DNA of 64,000 bases, taken from NCBI RefSeq assembly GCF_000715075.1, contig NC_134080.1:73811291-73875290 (forward strand), given 5' to 3'. Shown piece after piece: positions 1-11,951 of this stretch (position 1 is its first letter; each line of letters opens with the position of its first letter). The DNA is from Nicotiana tabacum. Lineage: Eukaryota; Streptophyta; Magnoliopsida; Solanales; Solanaceae. The notes under the pieces are model-generated. The model was not told the origin of the DNA, did not search any database, and saw only the letters and a list, made by a program, of their open reading frames with translations. The position numbers and the translations under genes were made by a program.

Positions 1-820
1 AAGCGACAATTTAACATGACATTGTGGAGGTGAGCTATACCTCACAGAGTTATTCTCCAACACAACCTCCCCCTTCCCAATATAGTGAAACCCTTATTTT
101 TGCCACTTAAGACATTGTAAAAAAATGATTGATAAGAAGAAGAGAGAAGTATGAACGTAAGTTTGAAGATTGAATGAATTTTATAAAATTGAAACGCCTT
201 TAAATAAGGCAAGTCCGAATGTAAAACGCAGTACAATACTATGTTTTATGTATTGAATTATTGTTATGTCAGTTCATTATTGGTGAGCCAAAAACCAGAG
301 TAAAACGCAGTATAATAATACGTTTAAGTAAAATGTAGTATTATACTGCGAATTACAAAAAAAAAATTAAAGTAAAACGCAGTATGGTACTGCGAATTAC
401 AATTTTTTTTTAAAAGTAAAACACAGTATCATTCGCAGTATAGTACTGCATTTTACTCATTTATGTAACCCTTTTTTTTAAGGCAGTAAAAAAGTATTTT
501 TTGTCCAAAAAAAAAAACATCAAAAAAGTTTTGGGATCTATTAACTTGTAACTATGTGGGGAAGATTCTGACAAAATTCCTAATAAAGCATTTGCTGTGT
601 CGATTGAATAAAATAGTGGGGGTTATTTATCCGATATACTCTTTTTGTCTCTCTTATTTCATTTTTTTTTATTTTCCCTCTTTTGAGTGGAAAAAAGAAT
701 CGGATATAAGACATCTCGTCAAGTGCGTCAAGCATATCATGCATGCACTTGAAGATATGCGCCACAACAACCGGGGCGGGGATAGCCTTTTAACATATGG
801 GTTCGACAAAATCTAATATT
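1..820. repeat. AT-rich flank with clustered short palindromes
   Basis: No gene is recognisable here; open frames are short and lack known motifs. Between about 205 and 460 a short motif AGTAAAACGCAGTA recurs about five times. Several copies run into a perfect small inverted repeat: 337-347 (AGTAT, T, ATACT), 378-394 (CGCAGTA, TGG, TACTGCG) and 435-449 (GCAGTA, TAG, TACTGC), the first two followed by GAATTAC. This could be a decayed MITE or local slippage around a hairpin. It lies outside the copia 3' LTR and is probably the DNA that element inserted into. Confidence 0.45.
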
Positions 821-1366
821 TGTAGGGAAAAATTAACTCCCACAGAAATAATATTCAGGGCATACAATTGTAATAAACGCGAATAATACAGTAATCAATG
901 GCAATAATAAGAGAAATAAGGACACTAGATTTTTTACGTGAAATAAGGAGCAACTGATTTTACTATAATAAGGATTTACACTTTGTGGTACCAAGTAAAA
1001 TACTCCAAAACTACTACACACTCAAAAGAAAAAACCCTTTTTTAATTTTTTCACTTCACTTTAGTACCACTCAAACTCTCTATATTATTCCTCACAGAGT
1101 ATTTTTCTTCTTACTCTGTGAACTCTCTCTTACTCTATCTGGTTTGTGTGATTTTACAAATGAAAGTAGAGACACCTATTTATAGTTACAGAACTCCCAT
1201 TAAATACGTAATGACATCAACATTTACTGCAAAAGTCAGCTTCTACATGTGAAATCAAAAAACAATTGCTGCCTAAATCTTTTCTGTTATTGATTTGGTT
1301 GGCTTGACATTTCAAAGACAACAAAAACTTATCTTCATTCATATGGGCCATGGGATGGACCCAACA
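821..1366 (-). repeat. 3' LTR of Tnt1-like copia element G
   Basis: On the minus strand the LTR starts TGTTGGGTCC at 1366, directly after a polypurine tract that follows the pol remnant. It is AT-rich, has a TATA box, and ends most plausibly at 821, where the plus strand reads TGTAGGG (CA on the element strand). The 1366 boundary is firm; the 821 boundary is a best guess because the matching 5' LTR is not in the window. About 550 bp is a usual LTR size for Tork/Tnt1-type elements. Confidence 0.65.
1176..1185 (-). promoter_or_regulatory. TATA box of copia G LTR
   Basis: The minus strand reads CTATAAATAG, a near-ideal plant TATA box, about 180 bp into the LTR. It would mark the U3/R promoter of element G, with transcription running toward lower coordinates. 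Confidence 0.6.
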
Positions 1367-1380
1367 AATCTCCCTCTTCA
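1367..1380 (-). other. Polypurine tract of copia G
   Basis: The minus strand reads TGAAGAGGGAGATT immediately before the TGTTGGG start of the 3' LTR. Position and purine content fit the plus-strand priming site of copia elements. Confidence 0.7.
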
Positions 1381-1429
1381 GTCATATGCATCTTAAGAAG
1401 GTGACTCCAGTTTTTCATATAGAACCCAT

Positions 1430-2114
1430 GCCGACAAGTTCTTTGCATAGCTCGAACTTGTCTCTCGGTGTTACCTTGGTCAACATATCCACAGGACTTT
1501 CACTCGTGTGAATCTTCTTGACCTGCAAAGATTCGTTCTCCATTTGCTCATGAATCCAATGATATCTTATGTCGATATGTTTTACTCTTGTGGTACATGG
1601 AGTTCTTGCTCAAGTCTATTGCACTTTGATTGTCACAATAGACGGCATACTTCTTTTTGATGCAATTCTAGCTCTTGAAGAAACCGCTTGAGTCATACCT
1701 TCTCCTTGCCAGCTTCTATATCGTCAATATACTCTACTTCAGTTGTTGAAAGTGCAACGCACTTCTGCAATTTAAACTGCCATAAAATAGCTCCCCCTGA
1801 AAAAGTAAATAGATATCTAGCAGTGAATTTTCTATTATCAGTATCACCGATCTATATCAGCATCTGTATAGCCCTTCAAGATTGATCTGATCTCCCAAAA
1901 CATAAGCATTCATCCGAGGTTCCTTTTAGATACCTAAGTATCCACTTCACAGTTTCCCAATATTTTTTTCTGGGATTATCAAGAGCAATTAAAACAATAC
2001 TGACAACATGAGCAATATCAGGTCTGGTACACACCATTGCATACATAAAACTCCCGACGGCAGAGGAATAAGGAAATTTAGCCATACTTTATTTATCTTC
2101 CTTTGTTGTATGAC
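1430..2114 (-). pseudogene. copia G pol: RT end and RNase H, broken
   Basis: This is the C-terminal part of a copia polyprotein. The best piece, 1876-2085, has the conserved run YSSAVGSFMYAMVCTRPDIA at the end of RT, followed by WETVKWILRYLKGTS. Below it, RNase H segments are readable in alternating frames: a GYTDAD-like start, a CVALSTTEVEY-like middle, then the carboxyl end near 1430. Several indels and a stop at about 2089 disable it. It was separated from the rest of pol by solo LTR H at 2115. Composition and motifs match the Tork/Tnt1 lineage of tobacco. Confidence 0.85.
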
Positions 2115-4980
2115 TGTTACACCCCATATTTTCGTACGTAAGAATACATTGTAAGTAAATTGATGTAAGCTCAGAAATGAAATCATCTTTGAAAAGTTTA
2201 TAAAGTAAGTTAATCATGTTACCGTGGAAGTTACAAATATTTAAGATCATGAATAACAAATACCAAGATGGTTGGACGGCTCAGAAGCTAAACGAATTGA
2301 AGAAGATAAATTTTGTCGAAAGTCGACAAGTTTGGTGTTACACCCTGTGCATCCTAAGATGACGTATAATAAATATAAGACTTGTTAATCATGATTTTAA
2401 TGAGTGTAAAGTCATAATATGAATATATAAGATGTTTGGACATAAAATATAAAGTTTGGAAAAAATTGGATTTAATTTACGGAAAAATCGAGTTAAGATT
2501 TGCCGTTGTAACGAGCCATTTTGAGAAATTAAATTCGTAAGCTATATGATGTCATTTTGGGACATATATTATACCAAAATGAAGGTCTTGGAACCTAGTT
2601 TCTAACGGTCCAAACCATTTATTCATACAATATTGGAGTAGAAAAATATGAATTTTTAAAATAGGTTTGCCAAGTCACATTGCCGCACTTCGGAGAAACT
2701 GGCAGGTTTATAGGTAAAGTTGTGATGCTGTTTTTTCCCAATATATTGAGAGTTACAAGGAGATCATTGTATGGAATTAAAGCTTCATGTGTCTAGTTTC
2801 TAATGCTGAAAAACGTTTGTCGATACGATAACGGAGTAGAGAGATATAAGTGTCCGAAATTGCACTGCTCAAGCTGCCAAGCATGCAGCTTATCCACCCG
2901 TTTGGAGAGTTGAGGCGGTGGTCTTATCCCCTTATATCTCGTCAAAGATACAGATGTTAATCACACTAAAAATACTCTCAAGTTCTCCAAAATCCTCCCT
3001 AACATATCCCAAGATCCCAAGAATCAAACTCAAGAAAAATCAACTCAAATCATCATCAAAGGTGTTAAAGACTACAAGAAAATGCTTCTATGATATTGTA
3101 GTGTGATTGAGGGCTATTGTGAGCTAAGTTGAGATGGGGTTTTGAGTTGTAGCTGTTGTACAAAGTATTTATAACATCTTCTTGATTGTGCCTAAGGTTA
3201 ATCTTTTGTTGGTTGTGTTGTTTGAGTGAAAAACTATAAGATAGCACTTGAAAGAATATGGGATATGGTTGTCTTTTTGATTGGACTGTTTTGTGGCTAA
3301 ATATATGGTTTGTGATAGCTGAAAATTGTGAGAAATAATTTGATAATATTGTGGATGTTGTTGTTAAGCTTGTCTAAATTTTAATTAAGTTGATTTAAGA
3401 AGAAAAGATGAAAAACAAGTGATTGACGATAAAAATTAATGTGCTAGACGTATGAGGCTGTTTTGGAAGGTATTTTGTGGATGTTTTAAACTAGAAATAA
3501 TATGGTACATATAAGTATGATGTTCTGAAGGTTGTAAACTAATTTATGGAATAAGAGTTGGATTTAAGTTATATCTTATTATGAGTAAAAACGAGCTTGC
3601 CGCTCAATATGATTGTTAAGATAATCGGAGAAACTCATATTGGACTATATTGTTGTTGTGATATTGTTGGTTATAGTTGTTTTTGTTGGGTTGTTGATGA
3701 CCCTTAGTAGTCTTTGGGATGTATTAAAAAATAGGGGAATTGCTGCCCGATTTTCCTTAAGTCATACGACTAGCCAAATACGATGGTTCGACATTATATA
3801 TTAACAACAACATCATTTCACTTGTTGCAGATACAAGAAGTTGGGTTGAGTTTGATTGAGTTATAAGGAATAGATCATACAGGTATGTTAAGGCTATCCC
3901 TTCTTTTTTTGGTATGATCCAAGTAACAATATATAAATGTAATGTTATTCCATAAGTGGTTCTACTCTTAGTAACTAAGAAGGTCTACGTTGTTTATTCC
4001 TGAAAAATGATATTCAAGCATGTCTAAGTATGTTTCTAGTTCCCTATTGAGGTATTTGATAAAGATGTTAATGTTTATAATACAGTGATACATGCATCTT
4101 CATTTACCACCGAGCTACAGCCAGTCAGGTAGTCATGCATTTACCATCGCACTATGGTCGGTTAGGTAGTTACATATTTACCACCGAGCTACGGCCGGTC
4201 GAGCAGTCATGCATTTACCACTGCACTACGACCGGTTGGGCAGTTACACATTTACCACCGAGCTACAGACGGTCAGTTGTCATGCATTTACCATCGCGTT
4301 ACGGCCGGTCGAGCAGTTACCATTGATCAGTTGGGCAGTCATGCATCGATATGGATAATGGTTCCAAAGAGGTTATATATATACATGTAAGTATAACAAG
4401 TATGCATTTATTGTAGCACTTCAAAGGTCAAGTGATTCTTATATCTCTTTCATTAATGTTGGCTTATTATTATGTTCTAGTTCTGCCTTACATACTCGGT
4501 ACATTATTCGTACCGACGTCCTTTTTCCTGGGTCACTGTGTTTCATGCCACGCAGGTGTAGATAGGCGAGGTTAGGACCCTCCACTGTAGGCTGCCTCCA
4601 GATATAAGCTTTTGGTTGGTGAGCTCCACTTCTTCCTGGAGTATTGTCGAGTCACGTTATATATATGTTATTTTGTTTTATAAGGATGTTGGGAACTCTG
4701 TCCTGACTTATATATTATGGTCATGTTTTCCTAGAGGCTTTGCAGACAGTGTCTTGTGTATAGTTAGGTATGACATGTCAATGACCTTGTCGGCCCCTAT
4801 GTTTCTATATAAATCTTTTAGAATTAGTTATGCAAGTTAAGTTCTAATATTGTTACTTATATATAGATGTGGCTTATCATGGCTCGTGACGAGTCTTATA
4901 GTAAAGAAGGATAAGGTACGTGGCGTTCGGTTGAGTAGGCACCGGGTTCCAGTCGTGGCCCTCCGATTTGGGTCGTGACA
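2115..4980 (+). mobile_element. Solo LTR H of a Ty3-type retrotransposon
   Basis: The segment starts TGTTACACCCC and ends GGGTCGTGACA, so it has TG...CA ends. It is flanked by 5-bp duplications differing at one base: ATGAC (2110-2114) and AGGAC (4981-4985). Removing the insert plus one repeat copy makes the copia frame continuous, which confirms both boundaries. No gag or pol is present inside. The long LTR with an internal tandem block resembles chromovirus (Tekay-like) LTRs of Solanaceae; that assignment is from general knowledge. The usual origin is recombination between two LTRs. The strand is uncertain and is inferred from the GGTCGTGACA end shared with element E. Confidence 0.8.
4100..4345 (+). 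repeat. Degenerate tandem repeat inside solo LTR H
   Basis: Six to seven units of about 37-38 bp, built on ATTTACCACCGAGCTACGG and a CCGGTCGAGCAGT tail. Two variants alternate: one with ACCACCGAGCTAC followed by a cagtcatgc tail, and one with ACCATCGCACTA or a similar core followed by a gttacat tail. The effective higher-order period is therefore about 75 bp. GC content is higher than in the surrounding LTR. Confidence 0.7.
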
Positions 4981-4985
4981 AGGAC

Positions 4986-5760
4986 ACATTGTCTTGTGCA
5001 ACTTTATATGACCAGCAAGAGGCATGCTAACTGTTTTAGCACTCATCATGTTGAAGCGCTTAAGTACACGTTCAATATATTTATGTTGTGACAACAACAA
5101 CTTTCTATTTGTCCTATCTCGGACAATCTCCATTCCTAGAATTTATCGAGCTAGACCCAAGACTTTCATGTCAAATGACTTGGACAAATCTTACTTCAAC
5201 TTGGCAATTAACTTCTTGTCGTGTCCTACAATCAGCATGTCATCCACATATAATAACAAGATGATAAAGCTATTGTTAGAGAATTTCTTATAGTATACAC
5301 ATGAATCTAAAAAAAAGTCTTTGTGTATGTTTGACTTCTCATGAATGAGTCAAACTTCTTGTACCACTGCCTTGGTATTTGTTTCAGCCCATAAAGACTC
5401 TTTTCAACTTGCACACCATGTGTTTCTTCGCTTTTACTTCAAAACCTTCTGGCTTCTCCATATATATCTCTTCTTCTAAATCTCCATGCAGAAATGTAGT
5501 TTTCACGTCTAACTGCTCCACTTCAAGATCTAAGCTAGTTTCCAAGCTCAAGATTGTTCAAATATAAGTCATTTTGACAATAGGTAAGAAAATTTTATCA
5601 AAATCAATACCTTTCTTTTGTTCGAAACTGTTTACCACCAATCGAGCTTTATATCTAACCAGCTTGCCATTTCTGTCTTTCTTGAGCTTAAAGACCCACT
5701 TACACTTGAGTTGTCTTTTGCCTTTTGGAAGTTTAACCATTCTTCTGTAGAAAATTCATC
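4986..5760 (-). pseudogene. copia G reverse transcriptase, broken
   Basis: Minus-strand RT of the copia type. The 5' part (5558-5740) has the conserved KCKWVFKLKKDRNGKLVRYK and a following KARLVV motif. The catalytic YVDD box reads at 5239-5250. The 3' part (4990-5133) has the SQHKYIERVLKRFNM motif. Frames shift between these pieces and there are stops, so no complete RT is encoded. It continues into 2114 and below on the far side of solo LTR H. In copia elements RT follows integrase, as seen here. Confidence 0.85.
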
Positions 5761-5893
5761 TCTTCTTGCATGGATTCCATCCACTGGATTTGTTCTTGAT
5801 GAGATAGCACCTCCTTGAAGTTCTTTGGCTAGACTCTACCTTCTCTCTTTCAGATCTTCTCAAAGTTTTCTGTCCTTCTTCTTCTTGTTGTCG

Positions 5894-7030
5894 CTATTCT
5901 TCTTCATCTTGTTGAATTGGATGCTCCCCATTCTTATCAACCTCTTCATCTACACCTTCCGTGTGCCATTCTTCACCCGTGGAAGGATTACATATAGGTA
6001 TGTTAGGAGTACTGACAAAGTTAGTGATTGTACCATTATCATTTTTGGTCTTTGTTGATTGATCACTATTAATCCCGACCACATCTTCTCTGAATATGAC
6101 ATCTCTACTTCTGATGATCTTCTTCCTTTCTGGATCCCACAATCTGTAGATGAACTCTTCATCTCCATAACCGATAAAGAAACAGGGAATAAGTTTATCA
6201 TCCAATTTCGTTCTCTACTTCTTCAACATATGTGCAAAAGCTTTACATCCAAACACTTTCATATAGGAGTAGGACATCTCTTTGTTGGTCGAGAATTTCT
6301 CTGGAATGCCAAACTCCAATGGAACTGAGGGACTTCTGTTAATCAGATAACAAGCTGTGTAAGCTGCTTCACCCTAAAATAACTTAGATAGGTTTGACAT
6401 TTTGATCATACTTCTCACAATGGTACGATTCATCCTTTCAGCTACACCATTGTGTTGTGGGATTCCAGGAACTGTCTTCTCATATCTGATTCTATGGCTT
6501 GAGAATTAGTCTTCAAGCTCCTTTGAAGAATACTCTCTTCCATTATCTGTCATGAGACGCTTCAATTTTTGACATGTCTCCCTTTCTACCCGAGCATGGA
6601 ATTTCTGAAAAACTTGAAATACATGGTCTTTTGTTCTTATGAAATAAACCCACAATTTCCATGAATCATCATCAATAAATGTGATAAAATATTTGTTACC
6701 TCCCATTTATTCTACATCTATTGGACCACAAATATCAAAATATACTAAATCAAGTATATTCGATTTTCTTCCACGAGTTGCTTGAAATGATACCCTATGT
6801 TGTTTTCTAAATAAACAATAATCACAAGAATTTATAGTTGTACCTTTTGCAAAGGAGATGAGTGACTTCTTCGATAGGATCTGCAGTCCCTTCTCACTTA
6901 TATGGCCCAATCTCCGATGCCATAAATCTGTTTGCATATCATCTACAGCCATATGTAATCCACCTTCACATATCTTTGTGGTTGTCTTGTACAACGTGTA
7001 GGGAGCAACTCTTTTAGCAATAACCAATGA
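5894..7030 (-). pseudogene. copia G pre-integrase and integrase, broken
   Basis: The GAG-pre-integrase segment at 6707-6945 has LWHRRLGHISEKGLQIL and the CDYC zinc-binding pair. The integrase core follows: first Asp in the FDICGP motif, second Asp in LMTDNGREY (6506-6706), and the Glu in a NGVAERMNRT motif near 6440. A TAA stop at 6707-6709 separates the zinc and core parts, and further stops lie downstream. The 5894-6205 piece carries the KLIPCFFIGYGDEEFIYRLW region typical of the copia integrase C-terminus and a charged tail leading to RT. The order integrase before RT identifies Ty1/copia. Confidence 0.87.
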
Positions 7031-7543
7031 TCCCTTGGTGAGTCTTCACTTCCTATTGGTGAAGTGATTCTCGTACCTGTCTCGATCTCTGAAATCAAAT
7101 TCATTAGTAGATCTGGTACATGCCGCACATTTTTTAGAAGTAATATGCATCCGACATTTGTATTGATACAAATTTCGCCAATACCCACAACTTTGAGCGA
7201 CTGGTATTTCCCATATTGACTATTCCAAAGTCTCTTGCTTTGTACCTATAGAAAAATTATCTTACCGGTGTGGCATGGTAGGATGTTGCTGTATCCACCA
7301 CCTATTCCAACTCATTGCATGCCAAATGCATGCATTCTTCTTCCTCGTGAACGAAGAGAACCACAAAATCATCGTTGTGCAGCAATTGTGTTGTCATCAT
7401 TATTCTATCCATTGCTCATGCCTCGACCTTTCTTTGGGCAATCTCTTTTGAAGTGACCGGGTTGACCACAACTGTAGTAGTTTCTACCCTTTGACTGGTT
7501 CCTAGAGTTTCCACAAGATTTGGATTTATCAAGGCTACTCAAT
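7031..7543 (-). pseudogene. copia G gag zinc knuckle and protease, broken
   Basis: The zinc knuckle reads CGQPGHFKRDC near 7445-7477. The first cysteine of the CX2C pair appears to be Tyr, so the knuckle is probably defective. The protease region lies downstream, with VGIGEICINTNVG and VRHVPDLLMNLIS stretches of the copia protease end (6943-7188); the active-site segment is too damaged to call. The upstream part of gag is cut off at 7543 by element E, so G's gag start and 5' LTR are outside this window. Confidence 0.8.
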
Positions 7544-8224
7544 TGTAATGACTCGACCGGTCGTTTTGAGCTCTAGTGCGTCGTTCGATGGTTTGAGTAC
7601 TTAAGTAACTTTACTTCATGTATTATGACTTGTACGTATAGTCAGAATTAAATTTCGGGAAGTTCGGAGTTGACTCAGATGAGAAATTCTCAATTCAGAA
7701 GCTTTAAGTGGAGGAGTTAACTAAGGTTTGAATTTTGAGTAAACTATCTCGAAATTGATATTTGAAAGTTCCAATAGGTTTGTGGATATTCAATTGTGTA
7801 TCAGGTCGCCCGGGAGCATTTCAATGCTTATTGGGGAAAGTTGGTATTTTGAAAGTTATAGAAATTCCTATGTTTTACTTGAAGTGCACTATGGTGTTAT
7901 CGATGTCCGTTTGAGATTCCGAGCCTTGGAATAGGTTCGTATTGTGATTCATGTCTTGCACGTAAAGTTTGGCATCATTCCGGGATGTTTAAGTATAATT
8001 CGGACGCATTTGGCAAAGTTTAAAAGTTTAAAGAAAGGTTTTGATCGTCGATTCGTAGTTTTGATGTTTTTATGCATGATTTAAGGCCTCGAGTAGGTCC
8101 GTGTTATTTTATGGAACTTATGGGTATATTCTGACGGGGTCCCGAGTGGCTCGGGTGAGTTACGGATGTGGTTCAAATCATTTTGTCTCATGATTTCTCT
8201 ACTGAAGGAGTTTTGGTGCTGGTG

Positions 8225-8545
8225 CAGCTACTTCTGCGAAATTTTGGTCACAGAAGAGACTTTGTAGAAGCGGGATGCTCATCGCAGAAGCGGGATAAGG
8301 CTGGGTGAGGGAGGATCACAGAAGCGATGTTTTGAACGTATCTGCGATGGCACAGATACAACTACTCGAAGCGCAGAAGCGGGGTTCGAGTATCACACCT
8401 GCGATGTCGCAGGAGAGGGACCATGTCCACAGGTGTGATGGGACGGACCTCCGGTGCTTTCCGCAGAAGAGGACTTGTTGCCAAAGAAGCAACGCAGCAG
8501 AAGCGGCCATTAGCTTCGTAGATGCGAAGATCCCTGAGTATATTT
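8225..8545 (+). repeat. Degenerate GCAGAAGCG repeats in E LTR
   Basis: A GC-richer block in which CGCAGAAGCGGGA-like and TCTGCGATG-like words recur irregularly, about ten times in all. It creates long open frames on both strands (8305-8547 plus, 8316-8633 minus), but these follow from the repeat and have no recognisable protein similarity. Confidence 0.55.
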
Positions 8546-9794
8546 GATTTAATGTAGGACTTAGCCCATTTCTCTCCCATTTTTCATTTGGTTGGGCAAA
8601 TTCTGAAGCTCTTGGAGGGAAGATTTTCATCATCTATATCAAGGTAAATAATTCCCGCGTATTTTTAGTTAACTACATGGATTCTACACGGATTTAAACA
8701 TGAAAATTAGCAGAAATTGTGAGATTTTGAAAGAAACCTAGAATTTGGTATTTTTATATTTTGACCACAAAATTGGACATGGAACTGTGAATAAATTATA
8801 TATTTGAGTTCGTGTTGTTATGGGTAATGTTTATCTTAGAAAATTATTATATATTTGAGTTCATGATTTTATGGTAATATTTATTTTCAAAAAATTTCGG
8901 AATTCGGGCACGTGTGCCCGAGGGTTGACTTTGTTGACTTTTCGAGCAGAGTTGGGAATTGTTATACATTAATTAATTATAATGTTGGAATATATTTTTA
9001 TTGGTTTTCCTGATTGTTTGACTAGTTTCAGATTGATGGGCATCGGTTTGAGGTGTTAGAGAGGCGTTGGAGCTGGTTATGGAACTTCAGAATGAGATAA
9101 GTCTCCTTTCTAACTTTGTGAGAGGGAAACCACCCCGTAGGTACTACAAATTGTTATGTTCTTCTAGTTGTGGGTGCTATGTATTCACAAGGTGACGAGA
9201 GTCCGTACGTAGCTAAAATCATGTTTATGTCCGAGTAGACTTAGAACTCTATGCTGTAATTTTTTGAACTATTTGAATTCAATGTGCTAGCTTAACTAAT
9301 TTAACTTAAAATTGAAATTGATTTAATAATATATTAGGCCGAGCTTTATCACATTGAATTGCTTGGCAAGATATTTGATAAATGGTATATGTTATATTCT
9401 TTTTATGCTCCCGTACCTATGTTGTAAGCACGTGGCTCGTAATTCGGTAAGTTTCTTTCTTTTTTGTGGATCGGGCCGAATGCCTCACCAATATATTGAG
9501 ATTCATCTCCGGTACGCGCCGGTCGACCCTCAGCAGTGTACACACCACTCTGGATCGGGTCGTACGACCTCGACATAATCGTGCGTAATACCGTTAGGAG
9601 TCCGAATATTCATGAGATGCCCCTTTTATTAAGACCTGGAATTTATGTGGTATTCCTTATCCATTTGAGATTACAATTTCTATTTCTGATCTGTTTAGAT
9701 AGCATATGACCTTCGAGAGGTTTATTATGTCGAAAGAAAAGTTGGGGAATTATGTGAGTTATAGTTTTTATCTCATGGTTATTTTTGTGTTTCA

Positions 9795-9799
9795 TACCT
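9795..9799. repeat. Left target-site duplication of element C
   Basis: TACCT here is repeated exactly at 59304-59308, just after the far LTR of element C, almost 50 kb away. E's LTR resumes directly after the second copy. Confidence 0.9.
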
Positions 9800-11313
9800 T
9801 GTCACACCTCCTTTTTACTACACCCGTGAAGGGATATAAGAGAGTTTTTTCAATTAAAGTGACAATAATCGAAATGAGATTATTTATTCAAAATCAAAAT
9901 CGCCACTTGGGATAATTTATGGTGTCCCAAGTCACCGGTTTAAATCCCGAATCGAAGAAAGATGACTCTTATTTATGGTCTGCGAACACAGAAATTTGGG
10001 TAAGAAATTCTGTTAACCCCGGAGAAGGTGTTAGGCATTTCCGGGTTCCGTGGTTCTAGCACAGTTGCTCAACTATTATTATTGGCCTAATTATCTGATT
10101 AATTACACATTTTAAACTTACATGCATTTTTAGCTTTCGAACCACTTTAATGTTTTTAGGAAAATTCATGATCACCGTACACTTGTTTGCTTTTGAAAAC
10201 ACATTGTAAACCATGCTACATGAAATGCACCCGCGGTTCATGACATATTTAATTATTAAATATTATTGAAAATTAAAGTCGGGTCACATGAAATGTACAC
10301 CCGGATTTAGATATTGTGTATCACAACTACATCATGGGAACCGTACCCGTAGTCGTGATAATTTATTGTTGATCGCGCCTAAAGAAAGCTACGAAAATAC
10401 ATTTTTAAATCGTACTTGTGTAGTTAAGAGCACTGTAATTCTTCTCGATATGGACCACCAAAAATCAAAAGATTACACCAGTTTGTTTGTCATTTGTTGC
10501 AGATTGGTGAAAGCAAATTTTAATTTGTGAGACCCAAATATAACAATCAGTACTTATAAAAAGAATTCTCATCTCACAAAATACTAACCGAAAACAAACA
10601 TTACTGAATTGGGCTGGGACAAATGGATTACTCCTAAGTATTGCTAATTCGTAGGAGTCTTAGAGTATTTGGTCATGGTCTAATTTCAGGTCAAGAAACA
10701 GATTCACATGAATTAAACAAGGAACCAATGGTTTCAATCATTTAAATAAACACATAATACAAAGGGTTTAAAACTTACCTAATTAAACAATGAATTAACT
10801 GAGATGAACCAAATCGAGGCCAACACGGACTAGAATGAAGCTCAAACGATTTCAACAGCGGAGTCCACTTCGCCGGAAACCTCAACGAACCTCGAATTTT
10901 TGCTGCTCTTGTTTTCCACTCTTCCTTGTTTCTGTGCGTGTGTGTAACTCAAAGAACGAAGAGGATGCACTGGATTTTTCGTTAGAATTTCCTTTCTGCC
11001 GTTTATGTTACCTAGGGTCTTAAGTTGCTGGTTTTGTTTTGTTTATTCAAGAAGAAGCTTAAGTCTTCTGATGTCCAAGTGAAGAAGAGAGGTCTAGGAT
11101 CGATCTGAAACGGCTGATTTGTGTTGTGGGTAAAGGTTGAAGATGCAGGGTAGGTGATTTTGGGTCTGTTCGTTCAACGGTTGAAGAAGAATAGAGCTCC
11201 AATTCTGATGGGGTGGGGTTGTCTCTGATGTTCAGCGGCTGTATCTAAATATTTTGTTTTTGTGTTAGCTAGGTTAGGGATTTCGTTGTTTCCATGAAGA
11301 AGAAAGTTAGGGT
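9800..11313 (-). repeat. 3' LTR of Ogre-like element C, first part
   Basis: Matches 57092-58631 closely, apart from a 28-bp duplication present only in that copy. The plus strand starts TGTCACACCTCC. It is cut at 11313 by insertion of element A, whose probable target duplication is AGGGT (11309-11313; the same word is at 58627-58631 in the uninterrupted copy). The rest of this LTR is at 47938-48193, with about 420 bp missing between the two parts. On the element's own strand this is the downstream R/U5 part of the 3' LTR. Confidence 0.9.
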
Positions 11314-11861
11314 TGTGAGCACGTGATTTTTGCCCAAAGCAAATTATTCCCAGAAATTCAAACAAAATAATTTCTGTAATATTTTACAATTTTTGTGAAT
11401 TTTGGTGTCATTTTCTGTTAATTGTTGCATTTTATCTGTGCATTTTAATTCATATGAAAAATAAAAAAATAGGCATTTGCATTTAGGATTTAATTTCATA
11501 TTTTTAGTATTAATTAGGGGTTAATTTGTTTTAGAACAAAATATGAAGAAAATAACAAAAATAGTTCACATTTGCATTTTTAATTGTTTAATTGTGAATT
11601 CATCCCGAAATAATTTTTAAATTAATTTTAAAAATCAATTAGTTTAATTTTGAAATATATTAGGACTTTATTTTAATTGTTGCAATTTTATAAAATTAAA
11701 AAAAAAATACAAGATGAAATACAAAAATTAGATAAAAGAAACAAATGAAAAGGAAAAAAGAAAACAAAAAGAATAGAGAAAGGGCTGCCCACGATTTAGG
11801 CCATGCCCAAGTGATTCACCCAGGCCCAAACCCCTTGACCCGGTCCATTCCCTCAGCTAAA

Positions 11862-11879
11862 CGAAACGACGTCGTTTCG
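11862..11879. promoter_or_regulatory. Perfect GACGTC-centred palindrome in A U3
   Basis: CGAAACGACGTCGTTTCG is an 18-bp perfect palindrome around GACGTC, a core bound by plant bZIP factors. Similar words recur three times upstream of the B promoter. It lies about 65 bp before a TATA-like TATATTAG at 11944, so it is a plausible enhancer site. Binding is inference. Confidence 0.5.
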
Positions 11880-11942
11880 AGGGGCGTCAGATCAGGACCG
11901 TCGAGGTCTCTTGATCGAACGGATGAGAAGTGTGGGTCGCTG

Positions 11943-11951
11943 AGTATATTA
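11943..11951 (+). promoter_or_regulatory. Candidate TATA box of A LTR
   Basis: GTATATTAG stands in the position equivalent to the TATATAA box of element B: GACGTC repeats lie upstream and a C-rich leader with CCCTAA words lies downstream. The match to consensus is imperfect, so this copy may be weakened. Confidence 0.4.

Larger units (their letters stand above)
7544..9799 (+). repeat. 5' LTR of Ty3 element E, first part
   Basis: Starts TGTAATGACTCGACCGGTCG after the putative TSD copy TCAAT (7539-7543). It is interrupted by element C, whose duplication TACCT occupies 9795-9799, and continues at 59309-59890, where it ends GGGTCGTGACA and is followed by a primer-binding site. Without C the LTR is about 2.84 kb. 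Start, end and length match a family of long Ty3 LTRs common in Solanaceae; the lineage (Tekay-like chromovirus) is inference. No coding potential is seen. Confidence 0.8.

Noticed and set aside
556..816. 86-codon frame at the left edge
   Set aside because: Low-complexity Phe/Tyr-rich translation, no motif, and a reverse frame of similar size on the other strand; chance in AT-rich DNA.
8305..8633. Overlapping frames of 80 and 105 codons on both strands
   Set aside because: Produced by the GCAGAAGCG repeat in E's LTR; no protein similarity recognised.
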